Made by a program: the position numbers and the translations under genes. From Pseudolysinimonas yzui (GTDB lineage Bacteria; Actinomycetota; Actinomycetes; Actinomycetales; Microbacteriaceae): 64,000 nt of DNA. Below, in pieces: positions 28,336 through 36,744 of the stretch; position 1 is the stretch's first letter; each line of letters opens with the position of its first letter. The notes beneath the pieces were generated by a model. That model was not told the origin of the DNA, did not search any database, and saw nothing but the letters and a program-made list of their open reading frames with translations. The DNA is taken from NCBI RefSeq assembly GCF_014653215.1, contig NZ_BNAI01000005.1, forward strand, positions 1 through 64,000. The letters run 5' to 3'.

Positions 28336-28643
28336 TGCGCGCACTCACCTTCCTGTGGCTGCTGCCGCGCAACGTCTGCGTTCTCATCCTTCGCGCCTAC
28401 CGAGCGGTGATCTCACCGCTGTACGGCGACGTCTGCCGCTACTACCCGAGCTGCTCCGCCTACGCCCTGGGCTCGATCCAGCAGCACGGCGTGATCAAGG
28501 GTGTGGCGCTCGGATCCTGGCGCCTCGCGCGCTGCCACCCGTGGGCGAGGGGCGGCGTCGACGACGTTCGGCCACGCCGTGTTCCCCGCTATCGCATCAC
28601 CGACTTCGGCTTCGTCGTTCCGGCGAGCTACGGAAAGGCCTGA
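28335..28643 (+). CDS. yidD: YidD membrane protein insertion efficiency factor
   Basis: 102 residues. Small, amphipathic membrane-associated protein that aids YidC/Sec insertion. Signature YRAVISPLYGDVCRYYPSCS and YALGSIQQHGVIKG with W-R-L-A-R-C-H-P-W; the three Cys of the family are present. ATG overlaps rnpA; 6 bp before yidC. Confidence 0.95.
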   Translation: MRALTFLWLLPRNVCVLILRAYRAVISPLYGDVCRYYPSCSAYALGSIQQHGVIKGVALGSWRLARCHPWARGGVDDVRPRRVPRYRITDFGFVVPASYGKA

Positions 28644-28649
28644 CCCTCA

Positions 28650-29624
28650 GTGGACATCTTCGCGTTCTTCAACACCCTGCTGTGGCCCATCAAGCAGGCG
28701 ATCGAGGCGATCCTCGTCGGCTTCCACACCCTGCTGACCGCCCTCGGGATGGATCCCGCCGCCGGGCTCACCTGGGTGCTCTCCATCGTCGGTCTCGTGC
28801 TCGTCGTGCGGGCGGCGCTCATCCCGATCTTCGTGCGGCAGATCAAGAGCCAGCGCAAGATGCTCGAGGTCGCGCCGCAGCTCAAGAAGATCCAGGACAA
28901 GTACCGCGGCAAGCGTGACCAGTTCTCGCGCGAGGCGATGCAGCGCGAGACGATGGATCTCTACAAGAAGGCCGGCACCAACCCCTTCGCGTCGTGCCTG
29001 CCCCTGCTCATCCAGATGCCGATCTTCTTCGGTCTCTTCACGGTGCTCAACGAGGCGAACCAGGGCCGAGCCGGTGTCGGCCTGCTCAACCAGGAGCTGG
29101 CCACGCAGTTCGGAAAGGCGTCCCTCTTCGGGGTCGCCCCGCTGCACGACAGCATCCAGAGCGCCGCCGCGCAGGACCCGGTGGAGGTCGTCGTCATCAT
29201 CATCGCGGTCGTGATGGTCATCCTCATGACGGCGTCGCAGTTCATCACCCAGCTGCAGATCATGTCGAAGAACCAGTCGCCCGAGATGAAGGCGAGCCCG
29301 ATGTACCGGCAGCAGCGCATCCTGCTGTACCTGCTGCCGCTCGTGTTCGCGTTCTCGGGCTTCGCCTTCCCGATCGGCGTCATGTTCTACTGGCTCACCT
29401 CGAACTTCTGGACGATGGTGCAGCAGTTCATCGTCATCCGGAACATGCCGACTCCGGGCAGCGAGGCGGCCCTCGCCCGCGAAGCCCGCCTGGCGAAGAA
29501 GCGTCGCAAGAGCATGACCGAGGATGCCGAGATGCTCGAAGAGATCGTCGAAGAACCCAAGAAGGCGCAGCGGCAGCAGCCGGTGGGCAAGAACCGAGCC
29601 AAGAAACAGGGCGGACGCCGATGA
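28650..29624 (+). CDS. yidC: YidC/Oxa1 membrane protein insertase
   Basis: 324 residues, the Gram-positive type without a large periplasmic domain. First helix region at about 40-60, then EVAPQLKKIQDKYRGKRDQF in the cytoplasmic loop, LPLLIQMPIFFGLFTVL, and the late helices YLLPLVFAFSGFAFPIGVMFYWLTSNFWTM. Lys/Arg-rich C-terminal tail (KKAQRQQPVGKNRAKKQGGRR as a basic ribosome-binding tail). GTG start. Stop overlaps the khpB ATG. Confidence 0.96.
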   Translation: MDIFAFFNTLLWPIKQAIEAILVGFHTLLTALGMDPAAGLTWVLSIVGLVLVVRAALIPIFVRQIKSQRKMLEVAPQLKKIQDKYRGKRDQFSREAMQRETMDLYKKAGTNPFASCLPLLIQMPIFFGLFTVLNEANQGRAGVGLLNQELATQFGKASLFGVAPLHDSIQSAAAQDPVEVVVIIIAVVMVILMTASQFITQLQIMSKNQSPEMKASPMYRQQRILLYLLPLVFAFSGFAFPIGVMFYWLTSNFWTMVQQFIVIRNMPTPGSEAALAREARLAKKRRKSMTEDAEMLEEIVEEPKKAQRQQPVGKNRAKKQGGRR

Positions 29625-30157
29625 CCGACACGACCGAGAACCCGATGCCCGAGACCGAACTCGGGGAGTCCGCTGACGCTCCCGAGGCGGAGCTCTCGGA
29701 GCAAGACGTGATCGACGAGGGCGATGCCGCCGCCGACTACATCGAGGAGCTGCTCGACATCGCCGACATCGACGGCGACATCGACATCGACGCCCGCGGC
29801 GGACGGGCCTACCTCTCGGTCTCGGCCACCGACGGCTCGAACCTGCGGTTGCTCTCGAAGCCCGACACGGTCACCGCGCTGCAGGAGCTCACGCGCCTCG
29901 CGGTGCAGAACCGCACCGGCCGCTTCTCGCGGCTGATCCTCGACATCGGAGGCTCGCGGGATGCCCGCGCCGGCGAACTCGCCGCGCTCGTCGACCACGC
30001 GATCACCCGGCTGGAGGGCGGTGCCGCGACGGCGTCGCTCCCGCCGATGTCGAGCTACGAGCGCAAGCTCGTGCACGACATCGTCGCGGAGCGGGGTTAC
30101 ACCTCGGAGTCCGAGGGTGAGGGTCGCGATCGCCACACGGTGATCAAGGCCACGTGA
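29621..30157 (+). CDS. khpB: KhpB/Jag RNA-binding protein (KH and R3H domains)
   Basis: 178 residues. Acidic N-terminus, then a KH-type domain at about 40-110 (YIEELLDIADIDGDI, RFSRLILDIGGSRDARAGEL) and a C-terminal R3H domain (MSSYERKLVHDIVAERGY, with the Arg-x3-His core). Binds RNA and influences cell-wall growth and division in other Gram-positives. ATG overlaps the yidC stop. The TGA is directly followed by a parS site. Confidence 0.92.
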   Translation: MTDTTENPMPETELGESADAPEAELSEQDVIDEGDAAADYIEELLDIADIDGDIDIDARGGRAYLSVSATDGSNLRLLSKPDTVTALQELTRLAVQNRTGRFSRLILDIGGSRDARAGELAALVDHAITRLEGGAATASLPPMSSYERKLVHDIVAERGYTSESEGEGRDRHTVIKAT

Positions 30158-30173
30158 CGTTTCACGTGAAACA
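30158..30173. promoter_or_regulatory. parS site 1
   Basis: GTTTCACGTGAAAC core flanked by C and A: 15 of 16 bases of the consensus TGTTTCACGTGAAACA. ParB loads here for chromosome segregation. The site fills the space between the khpB stop and the rsmG TTG start. Confidence 0.92.
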
Positions 30174-30800
30174 TTGATCGTCGAGCAAGAGCCCCCTTAC
30201 GCGGCAGGGCTGTTCGGCGACCACATCGAGGCGGCCCGGGCGTTCACCGCCGACCTCGCCCAGTACGGCGAGGAGCTCGGGTTGATCGGTCCCCTCGAGG
30301 CCGAACGCCTGTGGTCCCGCCACGTCGTGAACTGCGTTCTCGTCGCCCCGCTGCTGCGTCCCGGCCGCGTCGGTGACGTCGGCAGCGGAGCGGGCCTTCC
30401 CGGTCTGGTCCTCGCGATCGCCCGACCCGATGTCGAACTCGTGCTGATCGAGCCGATGGAACGACGCACCGACTGGCTGACCGCGGAGTCGAACCGACTC
30501 GGCCTGACGAACGTGACGGTGGTGCGGGGGAGGGCGGAAGACATCCATCCCGATCCCCTCCTCGATCAGGTGACGGCACGCGCGGTGTCGGCGTTGAGCA
30601 AGCTCGTGCCGCTGTGCGCACCCCTGGTGAAGCCGGGCGGAGAGCTGCTCTTCATGAAGGGCGCGCGGGTCGAGGACGAGCTGGCGGCCGCCGAGAAGGC
30701 GCTGCGGAAGGCGCGCATCCAGAACCCCGAGGTGCTCGTCCTCGGCGAGGGGATCGTCCCTGAGGTCACCCGGGTCTTTCGGGCTAGGGTAGGTCACTGA
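30174..30800 (+). CDS. rsmG: 16S rRNA m7G527 methyltransferase RsmG
   Basis: 208 residues, SAM-dependent methyltransferase (GidB); loss gives low-level streptomycin resistance. Motif I VGDVGSGAGLPGLVLAIARP, then ELVLIEPMERRTDWL and TARAVSALSKLVPLC. The TTG start at 30174 follows parS directly, so no separate ribosome-binding site exists; the TTG matches the family N-terminus (IVEQEPPYAAGLFG). A GTG or ATG alternative close by is absent. Confidence 0.92.
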   Translation: MIVEQEPPYAAGLFGDHIEAARAFTADLAQYGEELGLIGPLEAERLWSRHVVNCVLVAPLLRPGRVGDVGSGAGLPGLVLAIARPDVELVLIEPMERRTDWLTAESNRLGLTNVTVVRGRAEDIHPDPLLDQVTARAVSALSKLVPLCAPLVKPGGELLFMKGARVEDELAAAEKALRKARIQNPEVLVLGEGIVPEVTRVFRARVGH

Positions 30801-30808
30801 TCTTCCGC

Positions 30809-30880
30809 GCGCTGGAGCATAGAGCGAGGCCATTTCTGGCCTCGCGGCGACGCCAGCGCCGACCGCCGTCTCCGGCGGTC
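30809..30880. terminator. Two hairpins between rsmG and parA
   Basis: GCGCTGG (30809-30815) pairs CCAGCGC (30853-30859) around an inner GCGAGGCCA-TTTC-TGGCCTCGC hairpin (30824-30845). A second hairpin GACCGCCG-TCTC-CGGCGGTC follows at 30861-30880. Probably ends the rpmH-rsmG transcript. Confidence 0.5.
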
Positions 30881-30885
30881 GGTTA

Positions 30886-30901
30886 GGTTTCACGTGAAAC
30901 A
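30886..30901. promoter_or_regulatory. parS site 2
   Basis: GGTTTCACGTGAAACA, 15 of 16 consensus bases, just upstream of parA. It can serve segregation and ParB control of parAB. Confidence 0.92.
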
Positions 30902-30922
30902 TTGGTTGAAAGGCACCATCCG

Positions 30923-31804
30923 TTGAGCAGTTTTGACCCTTCGACCCCCCTCGCTCAGGAGGTCGCCGAGCTCACCCGCCGTCGACTGGCTCTCGCGGAT
31001 GCCGTGCTCCCGGTACCGCCGGCGACCCGCATCATCACCGTGGCGAACCAGAAGGGCGGGGTGGGCAAGACCACGACCACCGTCAACCTCGCCGCGGCTC
31101 TGGCGCAGGGCGGAGCCCGCGTCCTCGTCATCGACCTCGACCCGCAGGGCAACGCCTCCACGGCGCTCGGGGTCGAACACCGCGCCGAAGTCGAGAGCGT
31201 CTACGACGTCATCGTCGGCGACGCTCCGATCCGTGATGCCGTGCAGCAGAGCCCGGAGTTCCCGGGGCTCTGGTGCCTGCCCGCCACCATCCACCTCGCG
31301 GGTGCCGAGATCGAGCTGGTCTCGCTCGTCGCACGCGAGCAGCGCTTGCGCACCGCGGTCGAGGCCTACCTCGCCGAAGTCGACGAGCCGTACCACTACG
31401 TCTTCATCGACTGCCCGCCGTCGTTGGGCCTGCTGACGATCAACGCCTTCGTCGCGGCGAGGGAGGTGCTCATCCCGATCCAGTGCGAGTACTACGCCCT
31501 CGAGGGCCTGAGCCAGCTGCTCGACAACATCAAGCTCATCCAGCGCCACCTGAACCCGAAGCTCGCACTGTCGACGATCCTGTTGACCATGTACGACTCG
31601 CGCACCAATCTGGCCAACCAGGTCGTCGACGAGGTGCGCGAGCACTTCCCGGCCGAGACGCTCACCACCGTCATCCCGCGGTCGGTGCGCATCTCCGAGG
31701 CACCGAGCTACGGGCAGAGCGTCATCACCTATGACGGCAACTCTCCCGGCTCGCTCTCCTACCGCGAGGCCGCGTCCGAGATCGCCCACCGGAGCGTCGC
31801 CTGA
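30923..31804 (+). CDS. parA: ParA chromosome-partitioning ATPase
   Basis: 293 residues from TTG 30923. Deviant Walker A KGGVGKTTTTVNLAAALAQ, switch motif VIDLDPQGNAST, FIDCPPSLGLLTINA. Start chosen at TTG 30923 because GAAAGG at 30908-30913 lies at proper spacing; an in-frame TTG at 30902 would abut parS and has no site. Stop TGA overlaps the parB ATG. Confidence 0.95.
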   Translation: MSSFDPSTPLAQEVAELTRRRLALADAVLPVPPATRIITVANQKGGVGKTTTTVNLAAALAQGGARVLVIDLDPQGNASTALGVEHRAEVESVYDVIVGDAPIRDAVQQSPEFPGLWCLPATIHLAGAEIELVSLVAREQRLRTAVEAYLAEVDEPYHYVFIDCPPSLGLLTINAFVAAREVLIPIQCEYYALEGLSQLLDNIKLIQRHLNPKLALSTILLTMYDSRTNLANQVVDEVREHFPAETLTTVIPRSVRISEAPSYGQSVITYDGNSPGSLSYREAASEIAHRSVA

Positions 31805-32754
31805 TGGCCCCTCCGAAGCGCACGGGACTCGGCCGGGGGATCGGCGCACTCATCCCGACCGGCCCCGAGGAGGCAACGGACCACGACCGTCCCGTCGACG
31901 TCTTCTTCGGCTCCGACACCGATCTGGTCGCCGTGCCCGGGGCCCGCCTCGCGGATCTGGAACTCACCGACATCGTCCCCAACGCGCAGCAGCCGCGCGT
32001 CGAGTTCGACGCCGACGCCTTGCAGGAGCTGGTCGTCTCGATCCGCGAGTTCGGGGTGCTCCAGCCGATCGTGGTGCGTCCACGCGCGGGGGCCGTCGAC
32101 GGCGAACCGCAGTACGAGCTCATCATGGGCGAGCGGCGCTTCCGCGCCTCGAAGGCCGCCGGGCTCGAGCGCATCCCCGCGGTCGTCAAAGACACCGCCG
32201 ACGAGGCGATGCTGCGAGATGCCCTGCTGGAGAACATCCATCGCGCCCAGCTCAACCCGCTGGAAGAGGCGTCCGCCTACAAGCAGCTGCTCGAGGACTT
32301 CGGCATCACGCAGGAGCAGCTCGCCGACCGCATCGGCCGCTCGCGTCCGCAGATCACCAACACCATCCGGCTGTTGCGTCTGCCCCAGACCATTCAGACG
32401 AAGGTCGCCGCCGGCGTGCTCACCGCAGGGCACGCTCGCGCGATCCTGTCGGTGGGCGACGAAGACGCCATGCGGAAGCTCGCCGACAAGATCATCAACG
32501 AAGACCTCTCGGTGCGCGCCGCCGAGGCCGCTGCCGGAGTGATCTCCCCGCCCAAGCCGAAGTCGAGCAAGCCGGTCGCCGGCAAGCGCCAGACCCACCT
32601 CGCGGAACTCGCCGACCGGCTCGGCGATCGGCTCGACACCCGGGTGAAGATCACCCTCGGCGCGGCGAAGGGCACGATCACGATCGACTTCGCCACGGTC
32701 GCCGACCTGCGCCGCATCTTCGACGAGCTGGGAGTCGACTCCTCCGTCGGCTGA
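31804..32754 (+). CDS. parB: ParB CTP-dependent parS-binding protein
   Basis: 316 residues. N-terminal RTGLGRGIGALIP, ParB/Spo0J nuclease-like domain with LELTDIVPNAQQPR and the CTP-binding MGERRFRASKAAG, NIHRAQLNPLEEASAYKQLL, the helix-turn-helix GITQEQLADRIGRSRPQITN and a C-terminal dimerisation domain with AKGTITIDFATVADLRRIFD. Its targets are the two parS sites 0.9-1.6 kb upstream. Confidence 0.97.
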   Translation: MAPPKRTGLGRGIGALIPTGPEEATDHDRPVDVFFGSDTDLVAVPGARLADLELTDIVPNAQQPRVEFDADALQELVVSIREFGVLQPIVVRPRAGAVDGEPQYELIMGERRFRASKAAGLERIPAVVKDTADEAMLRDALLENIHRAQLNPLEEASAYKQLLEDFGITQEQLADRIGRSRPQITNTIRLLRLPQTIQTKVAAGVLTAGHARAILSVGDEDAMRKLADKIINEDLSVRAAEAAAGVISPPKPKSSKPVAGKRQTHLAELADRLGDRLDTRVKITLGAAKGTITIDFATVADLRRIFDELGVDSSVG

Positions 32755-32765
32755 TCAGACTCGGT

Positions 32766-32840
32766 GGTTGAGTAGCCGCGAAGCGGCGTGTCGAAACCCG
32801 GCCTCGGGGTCTCGACACGCGCCTGCGGCGCTACTCGACC
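32766..32840. repeat. Intergenic palindromic repeat, family A, copies 3 and 4 (inverted pair)
   Basis: GGTTGAGTAGC-CGCGAAGCG-GCGTGTCGAAACC (32766-32798) is followed after nine bases by the inverted copy GGTCTCGACACGC ... GCTACTCGACC (32808-32840). The pair can fold into one long hairpin between convergent parB and ddl, extended by CTCGG and CCGAG, and may act as a bidirectional terminator. Confidence 0.78.
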
Positions 32841-32850
32841 GCCGAGGAGG

Positions 32851-33798
32851 TCAGGCGGTGTGCGCGGCTTCGGCGAGGCGGGTGTAGACCCAGCCGAGGT
32901 CGTGCCCGGCGGCTTCGAGGGCCTGCGGCAGCAGCGACGTCTCGGTGAGGCCGGGCAGCACGTTGGCTTCGAGGAACCACGGGGTGCCGGCCCCGTCGAC
33001 GATGAGGTCGACGCGGGAGAGGTGCCGCATCCCGAGGGCGACGTGCGCATCGACCGCCGCCTGCGCGGCGCGGGCGGTCACCTCATCGGAGAGCCGGGCC
33101 GGGGTGAAGAACCGGGTCTCGCCGGCGTTGTAGCGCGCCTCGAACGAGTAGACGCCCGAGAGCGGCTCGATCTCGACCGCGGGCAGGGCGACGGGCCCGT
33201 CCCCGGTGTCGATGACGCCGACGGCGATCTCGGTGCCGGTGATCTGCTGTTCGACGAGGGCGACATCCCAGTAGGTGTACGCCTCGACCATCGCGCGCGG
33301 CATGGCCTCGCGTTCGGTGACGATCGTGACGCCCTGCGCCGAGCCGCCCTGCGCGGGCTTGACCACCAGCGGCACGGGCAGCTCGTCGTCGATCGCGGCG
33401 AAGATCGCGTCGGCGCCGAGCTCGCGGAAGGCGTCACGGCCCAGCGTGATCGATCGCGGGGTGGCGACACCGGCCCGGGCGACGACGATCTTGGCGGTCG
33501 GCTTGTCCCAGGCGAGCCGGGCGGCCGATGACGACGACCCGACGAACGGCACCCCGAGGAACTCCAGGAGGCCGCGCAGGGCGCCGTCTTCGCCGCTCGC
33601 GCCGTGCAGGGCGGGCCACACGGCATCCGGGCGGTTGTCGCGCAGGTAGGCGAGCAGCGTGGCGTCGGGGTCGCGCAGCTCGACCTCGAGGCCGTGCTCG
33701 AGGAGGCTGTCGGCGACCCGGCGGCCGCTGCGCAACGACACATCGCGTTCGTGCGAGATGCCGCCGGCGAGGACGATGACGCGCTTCAGCGAGGTCAT
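32851..33798 (-). CDS. ddl: D-alanine-D-alanine ligase family (ATP-grasp)
   Basis: 315 residues. Joins two D-alanines for the peptidoglycan stem peptide. VLAGGISHERDVSLRSGRRV (N-terminal Ddl motif), ALHGASGEDGALRGLLE, ATP-grasp VPLVVKPAQGGSAQGV and LIVDGAGTPWFLEANVLPGL with the metal-binding Glu/Asn, then TETSLLPQA. Shorter in the centre than typical Ddl (about 350). A second ddl elsewhere in such genomes is common, so this may be the accessory copy. 7 bp after the aminotransferase gene, likely one transcript. Confidence 0.85.
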   Translation of the reverse strand: MTSLKRVIVLAGGISHERDVSLRSGRRVADSLLEHGLEVELRDPDATLLAYLRDNRPDAVWPALHGASGEDGALRGLLEFLGVPFVGSSSSAARLAWDKPTAKIVVARAGVATPRSITLGRDAFRELGADAIFAAIDDELPVPLVVKPAQGGSAQGVTIVTEREAMPRAMVEAYTYWDVALVEQQITGTEIAVGVIDTGDGPVALPAVEIEPLSGVYSFEARYNAGETRFFTPARLSDEVTARAAQAAVDAHVALGMRHLSRVDLIVDGAGTPWFLEANVLPGLTETSLLPQALEAAGHDLGWVYTRLAEAAHTA

Positions 33799-33805
33799 GG
33801 CGATC

Positions 33806-35107
33806 TCAGCCGGCGAACGGGGGCAGAACGCCCTCGGACTCGGCGGGGAGGGTCGAGACGGGTCCGGTCTGCTGGAACTCGTTCAGCAGCGCCAGCTCGC
33901 CGTTGATGACGATCGCGAGGCGGCGGATGCCCTCGCGGATGAAGTCGGGTGTCGGGTAGCAGAACGACAGGCGCATCGCGTTGCGACCGGAGCCGTCGGC
34001 GTAGAAGGCGGTGCCGGGCGTGTAGGCGACGAGCTCCTTCACGGCGCGGGGCAGCATCGCCTTCGAGTCGAGATGATCGGGCAGCCGCAGCCAGACGTAG
34101 AAGCCGCCGGTGGGCACCGTCCAGGAGAAGGTCGGCAGCTGGTCGGCGAGGGCGGAGAGCATCGCATCCCGGCGTTCGCGGTAGACGCCGCGGAAGGTGT
34201 CGATCTGGCCCTTCCAGTCGGCCGACCCGAGGTACTCGGAGATGACGGTCTGCGAGAACGACGAGGGCGAGAGCACCGCCGCCTCGTTCGCGAGAATGAG
34301 TTTCTCTCGAATCGCGTGGGGCGCGACGGCCCACCCGACGCGGAATCCTGGGGCGAGTGTCTTGGAGAACGTGCCGAGGTAGATCACCCCGTCGGCCTCG
34401 ATCGAGCGCATCGCATGCGGCGGCGCCTGGTCGAAGTAGAGCAGGCCGTACGGGTTGTCCTCGAGCACGAGGATGTCGTTCTGCCGGGCGATCTCGAGGA
34501 TCTCCATGCGCCGCTCCCAGGGGAGGGTGACGCCCATCGGATTGTGGAACGACGGGATCGTGTAGAGGAACTTGATCTTCTTGCCGGCCGCGCGCACCCG
34601 GGTGATGGTTTCCCGTAGCGCCTCCGGCTGCAGGCCCTGGTCGTCCATCGCCGAGTGCACCACCTCGGCCTGGAACGACTTGAACACCGTGATCGCGGTC
34701 ACGTACGACGGGCCCTCGGCGAGCACGACGTCGCCCGGGTCGAGGAACAGCTTCGCGACCAGCTCGAGCGCGTGCTGCGACCCGGTGGTCACGACGATGT
34801 CGTCGACGCCGGCATGGATGCCTTCGAGCGCCATCACCTCGAGGATCTGCTCGCGCAGCGCCGGCATCCCCTGGCCGGAGCCGTACTGCAGCGCGGTCGC
34901 GCCGCGCTCACGCACCGTGCGCTCGACGGCGCCGGTCAGCAGATCCTTCGGGATGGCCGACACGAACGGCATCCCGCCGGCCAGCGACACCACCTCGGGG
35001 CGGCTGGCGACGGCGAACAGGGCACGGACCTCAGAGGCCGACAGGCCGGCCGTACGGGCGGCATACAGCCCGTACCACGGATCCATGTTGTTGCCCTGCG
35101 TCTGCAT
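33806..35107 (-). CDS. PLP-dependent aminotransferase, class I/II (2-aminoadipate/MocR-core type)
   Basis: 433 residues. Fold type I enzyme with SLAGGMPFVSAIP near the N-terminus, YGSGQGMPALREQILEVM, TTGSQHALELVAKLFLDPGD, FLYTIPSFHNPMGVTLPWER, EDNPYGLLYF, and the PLP Lys in YLGTFSKTLAPGFRVGW. It lacks the GntR DNA-binding domain of MocR regulators. Closest named group is LysN/2-aminoadipate or valine-pyruvate aminotransferases; substrate unknown. Start ATG 35107 (MQTQGNNMDPWYGLYAAR). Cotranscribed with ddl, which suggests but does not prove a D-amino-acid or wall link. Confidence 0.85.
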   Translation of the reverse strand: MQTQGNNMDPWYGLYAARTAGLSASEVRALFAVASRPEVVSLAGGMPFVSAIPKDLLTGAVERTVRERGATALQYGSGQGMPALREQILEVMALEGIHAGVDDIVVTTGSQHALELVAKLFLDPGDVVLAEGPSYVTAITVFKSFQAEVVHSAMDDQGLQPEALRETITRVRAAGKKIKFLYTIPSFHNPMGVTLPWERRMEILEIARQNDILVLEDNPYGLLYFDQAPPHAMRSIEADGVIYLGTFSKTLAPGFRVGWAVAPHAIREKLILANEAAVLSPSSFSQTVISEYLGSADWKGQIDTFRGVYRERRDAMLSALADQLPTFSWTVPTGGFYVWLRLPDHLDSKAMLPRAVKELVAYTPGTAFYADGSGRNAMRLSFCYPTPDFIREGIRRLAIVINGELALLNEFQQTGPVSTLPAESEGVLPPFAG

Positions 35108-35246
35108 AGCCGTCAAGGTTACCCGGCGATCCGCCGCCGAACGTTCCCGCCGAGGCCGAACGGTCCAACCCTGTTGCAGTGGCCCGGGAGGCCGATCGCT
35201 GGCGCACCCCCGCGCGACGGGAACCTCGAGCGGCACGCCGGGACGA

Positions 35247-35278
35247 CGAAGGCCCGCTCCCCCGGGAGCGGGCCTTCG
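35247..35278. terminator. Terminator hairpin downstream of trxA
   Basis: CGAAGGCCCGCTCC and GGAGCGGGCCTTCG arms, near-perfect, four-base CCCG loop, 26 bp after the trxA stop. No U-run, as usual in high-GC Actinobacteria. The rest of the 35108-35246 gap shows no gene. Confidence 0.7.
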
Positions 35279-35303
35279 GGAGAAAAGCCTGATCAGATGG
35301 CAG

Positions 35304-35630
35304 TTACGCCAGGAACTCGGCGAGGTCGGCCTCGAGGGCCGGCTTCGGCTTCGCGCCGATGACGCGCTTGACGACCTCGCCGTTCTTGAAGACGTACATC
35401 GCCGGGATCGACGTGATGCCGTACTTCTCGGCGGTGAACGGGTTGTCGTCGACGTTGAGCTTCACGATCGAGAGCTTGTCGGCGTTCTCTTCGGCGATCT
35501 TGTCGAGGATCGGCGAGACGGCGCGACACGGGCCGCACCACTCGGCCCAGAAGTCGACCATGATCGGCTTCTCGGACTTGAGAACGTCGGCCTCGAACGA
35601 GGCGTCGGTCACATCCTTGGCGCTGGACAT
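35304..35630 (-). CDS. trxA: Thioredoxin
   Basis: 108 residues. Active site WCGPC at 31-35 in VDFWAEWCGPCRAVSPILDK, cis-Pro loop SIPAMYVFKNGEVV, standard length. Electron donor for ribonucleotide reductase and methionine sulfoxide reductases, reduced by the adjacent TrxB. It follows trxB by 67 bp on the same strand. Confidence 0.97.
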   Translation of the reverse strand: MSSAKDVTDASFEADVLKSEKPIMVDFWAEWCGPCRAVSPILDKIAEENADKLSIVKLNVDDNPFTAEKYGITSIPAMYVFKNGEVVKRVIGAKPKPALEADLAEFLA

Positions 35631-35697
35631 CGGGGTTCCTTCTTCCTGACAGTGCGTGGGTCTACGAGAGACAACCGGGAGGGGCCGTCGAAGATTC

Positions 35698-36657
35698 CTA
35701 GGCGGGCACGCCCTCGGCCTGCGCGATGAGCTCGGCCGGGACGGTGTCGAGGTATTCCTCGGCGTCGAGGGCGGCGACGGTTCCCGACCCCGCCGCCGTG
35801 ATCGCCTGCTTGTACTTCGGGTCGACGACGTCGCCCGCGGCGAACACCCCGGGGATCTTGGTGCGCGACGAGCGCCCGTCGACCGCGATCGTGCCGGCGG
35901 CCGTCAGCTCGAGCTGCCCGTGCACCAGGTGGGTGCGCGGATCGGAACCGACCGCCACGAACAGCCCCTGCACGTCGAGGGTGGTCTCGGTGCCGTCGAC
36001 GGTGCTCGTCAGACCGATGCCGGTGACCTTCTCGTCGCCGTAGATGTGCGAGACCTCCTGGTTCCAGAGCACCTGGATCTTCGGGTCGGCGAAGGCCCGG
36101 TCCTGCATGGCGGCCGATGCGCGGAACTCGTCGCGACGGTGCACGACGTAGACGACGTCGGCGAACCGGGTGAGGAAGGTGGCCTCTTCGAGAGCCGAGT
36201 CACCGCCGCCGACCACGGCGACCTTCTTCTGCTTGAAGAACGCCCCGTCGCAGGTGGCGCACCACGAGACCCCGTACCCCGAGAGGCGCGTCTCGTCGGG
36301 GAGGCCGAGCTTGCGGTACTCCGAGCCGGTGGCGTAGATGACCGCGAGAGCCTCCTCGACCGTGCCGTCGCCGAGGTGGATGCGCTTGACCGGACCTTCG
36401 AGCTCGAGCTTCACGACGTCGTCGTAGACGATCTCGGCGCCGAAGCGCTCGGCCTGCGCCTGCATCTTCATCATCAGGTCGGGACCCATGATTCCCTCGG
36501 GGAATCCCGGGAAGTTCTCGACCTCGGTGGTCTTCATCAGCTCGCCGCCGAATTCGACACTCGACGCGATCACGAGCGGCTTGAGGTTGGCGCGCGCGGC
36601 ATAGATCGCGGCGGTGTACCCGGCCGGCCCCGAGCCGATGATCACGATCTGACGCAT
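35698..36657 (-). CDS. trxB: Thioredoxin reductase (NADPH)
   Basis: 319 residues. FAD-binding IIGSGPAGYTAAIYAARA, redox disulfide CATC in SWCATCDGAFF, NADPH-binding VVGGGDSALEEATFLTRFA and C-terminal FAD motif GVFAAGDVVDPKYKQAITAA. Start ATG 36657 (MRQIVIIGSG); the earlier in-frame start is inside the gap to murJ. Followed by trxA. Confidence 0.97.
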   Translation of the reverse strand: MRQIVIIGSGPAGYTAAIYAARANLKPLVIASSVEFGGELMKTTEVENFPGFPEGIMGPDLMMKMQAQAERFGAEIVYDDVVKLELEGPVKRIHLGDGTVEEALAVIYATGSEYRKLGLPDETRLSGYGVSWCATCDGAFFKQKKVAVVGGGDSALEEATFLTRFADVVYVVHRRDEFRASAAMQDRAFADPKIQVLWNQEVSHIYGDEKVTGIGLTSTVDGTETTLDVQGLFVAVGSDPRTHLVHGQLELTAAGTIAVDGRSSRTKIPGVFAAGDVVDPKYKQAITAAGSGTVAALDAEEYLDTVPAELIAQAEGVPA

Positions 36658-36744
36658 TGCGCGTGCCTGCCTTCCGGAGCCTGCGCTCCTGTCCATCTGA
36701 TGCAACACATCCTAGGTATCCGGTATTTCGGAACAGGTGGGCTC

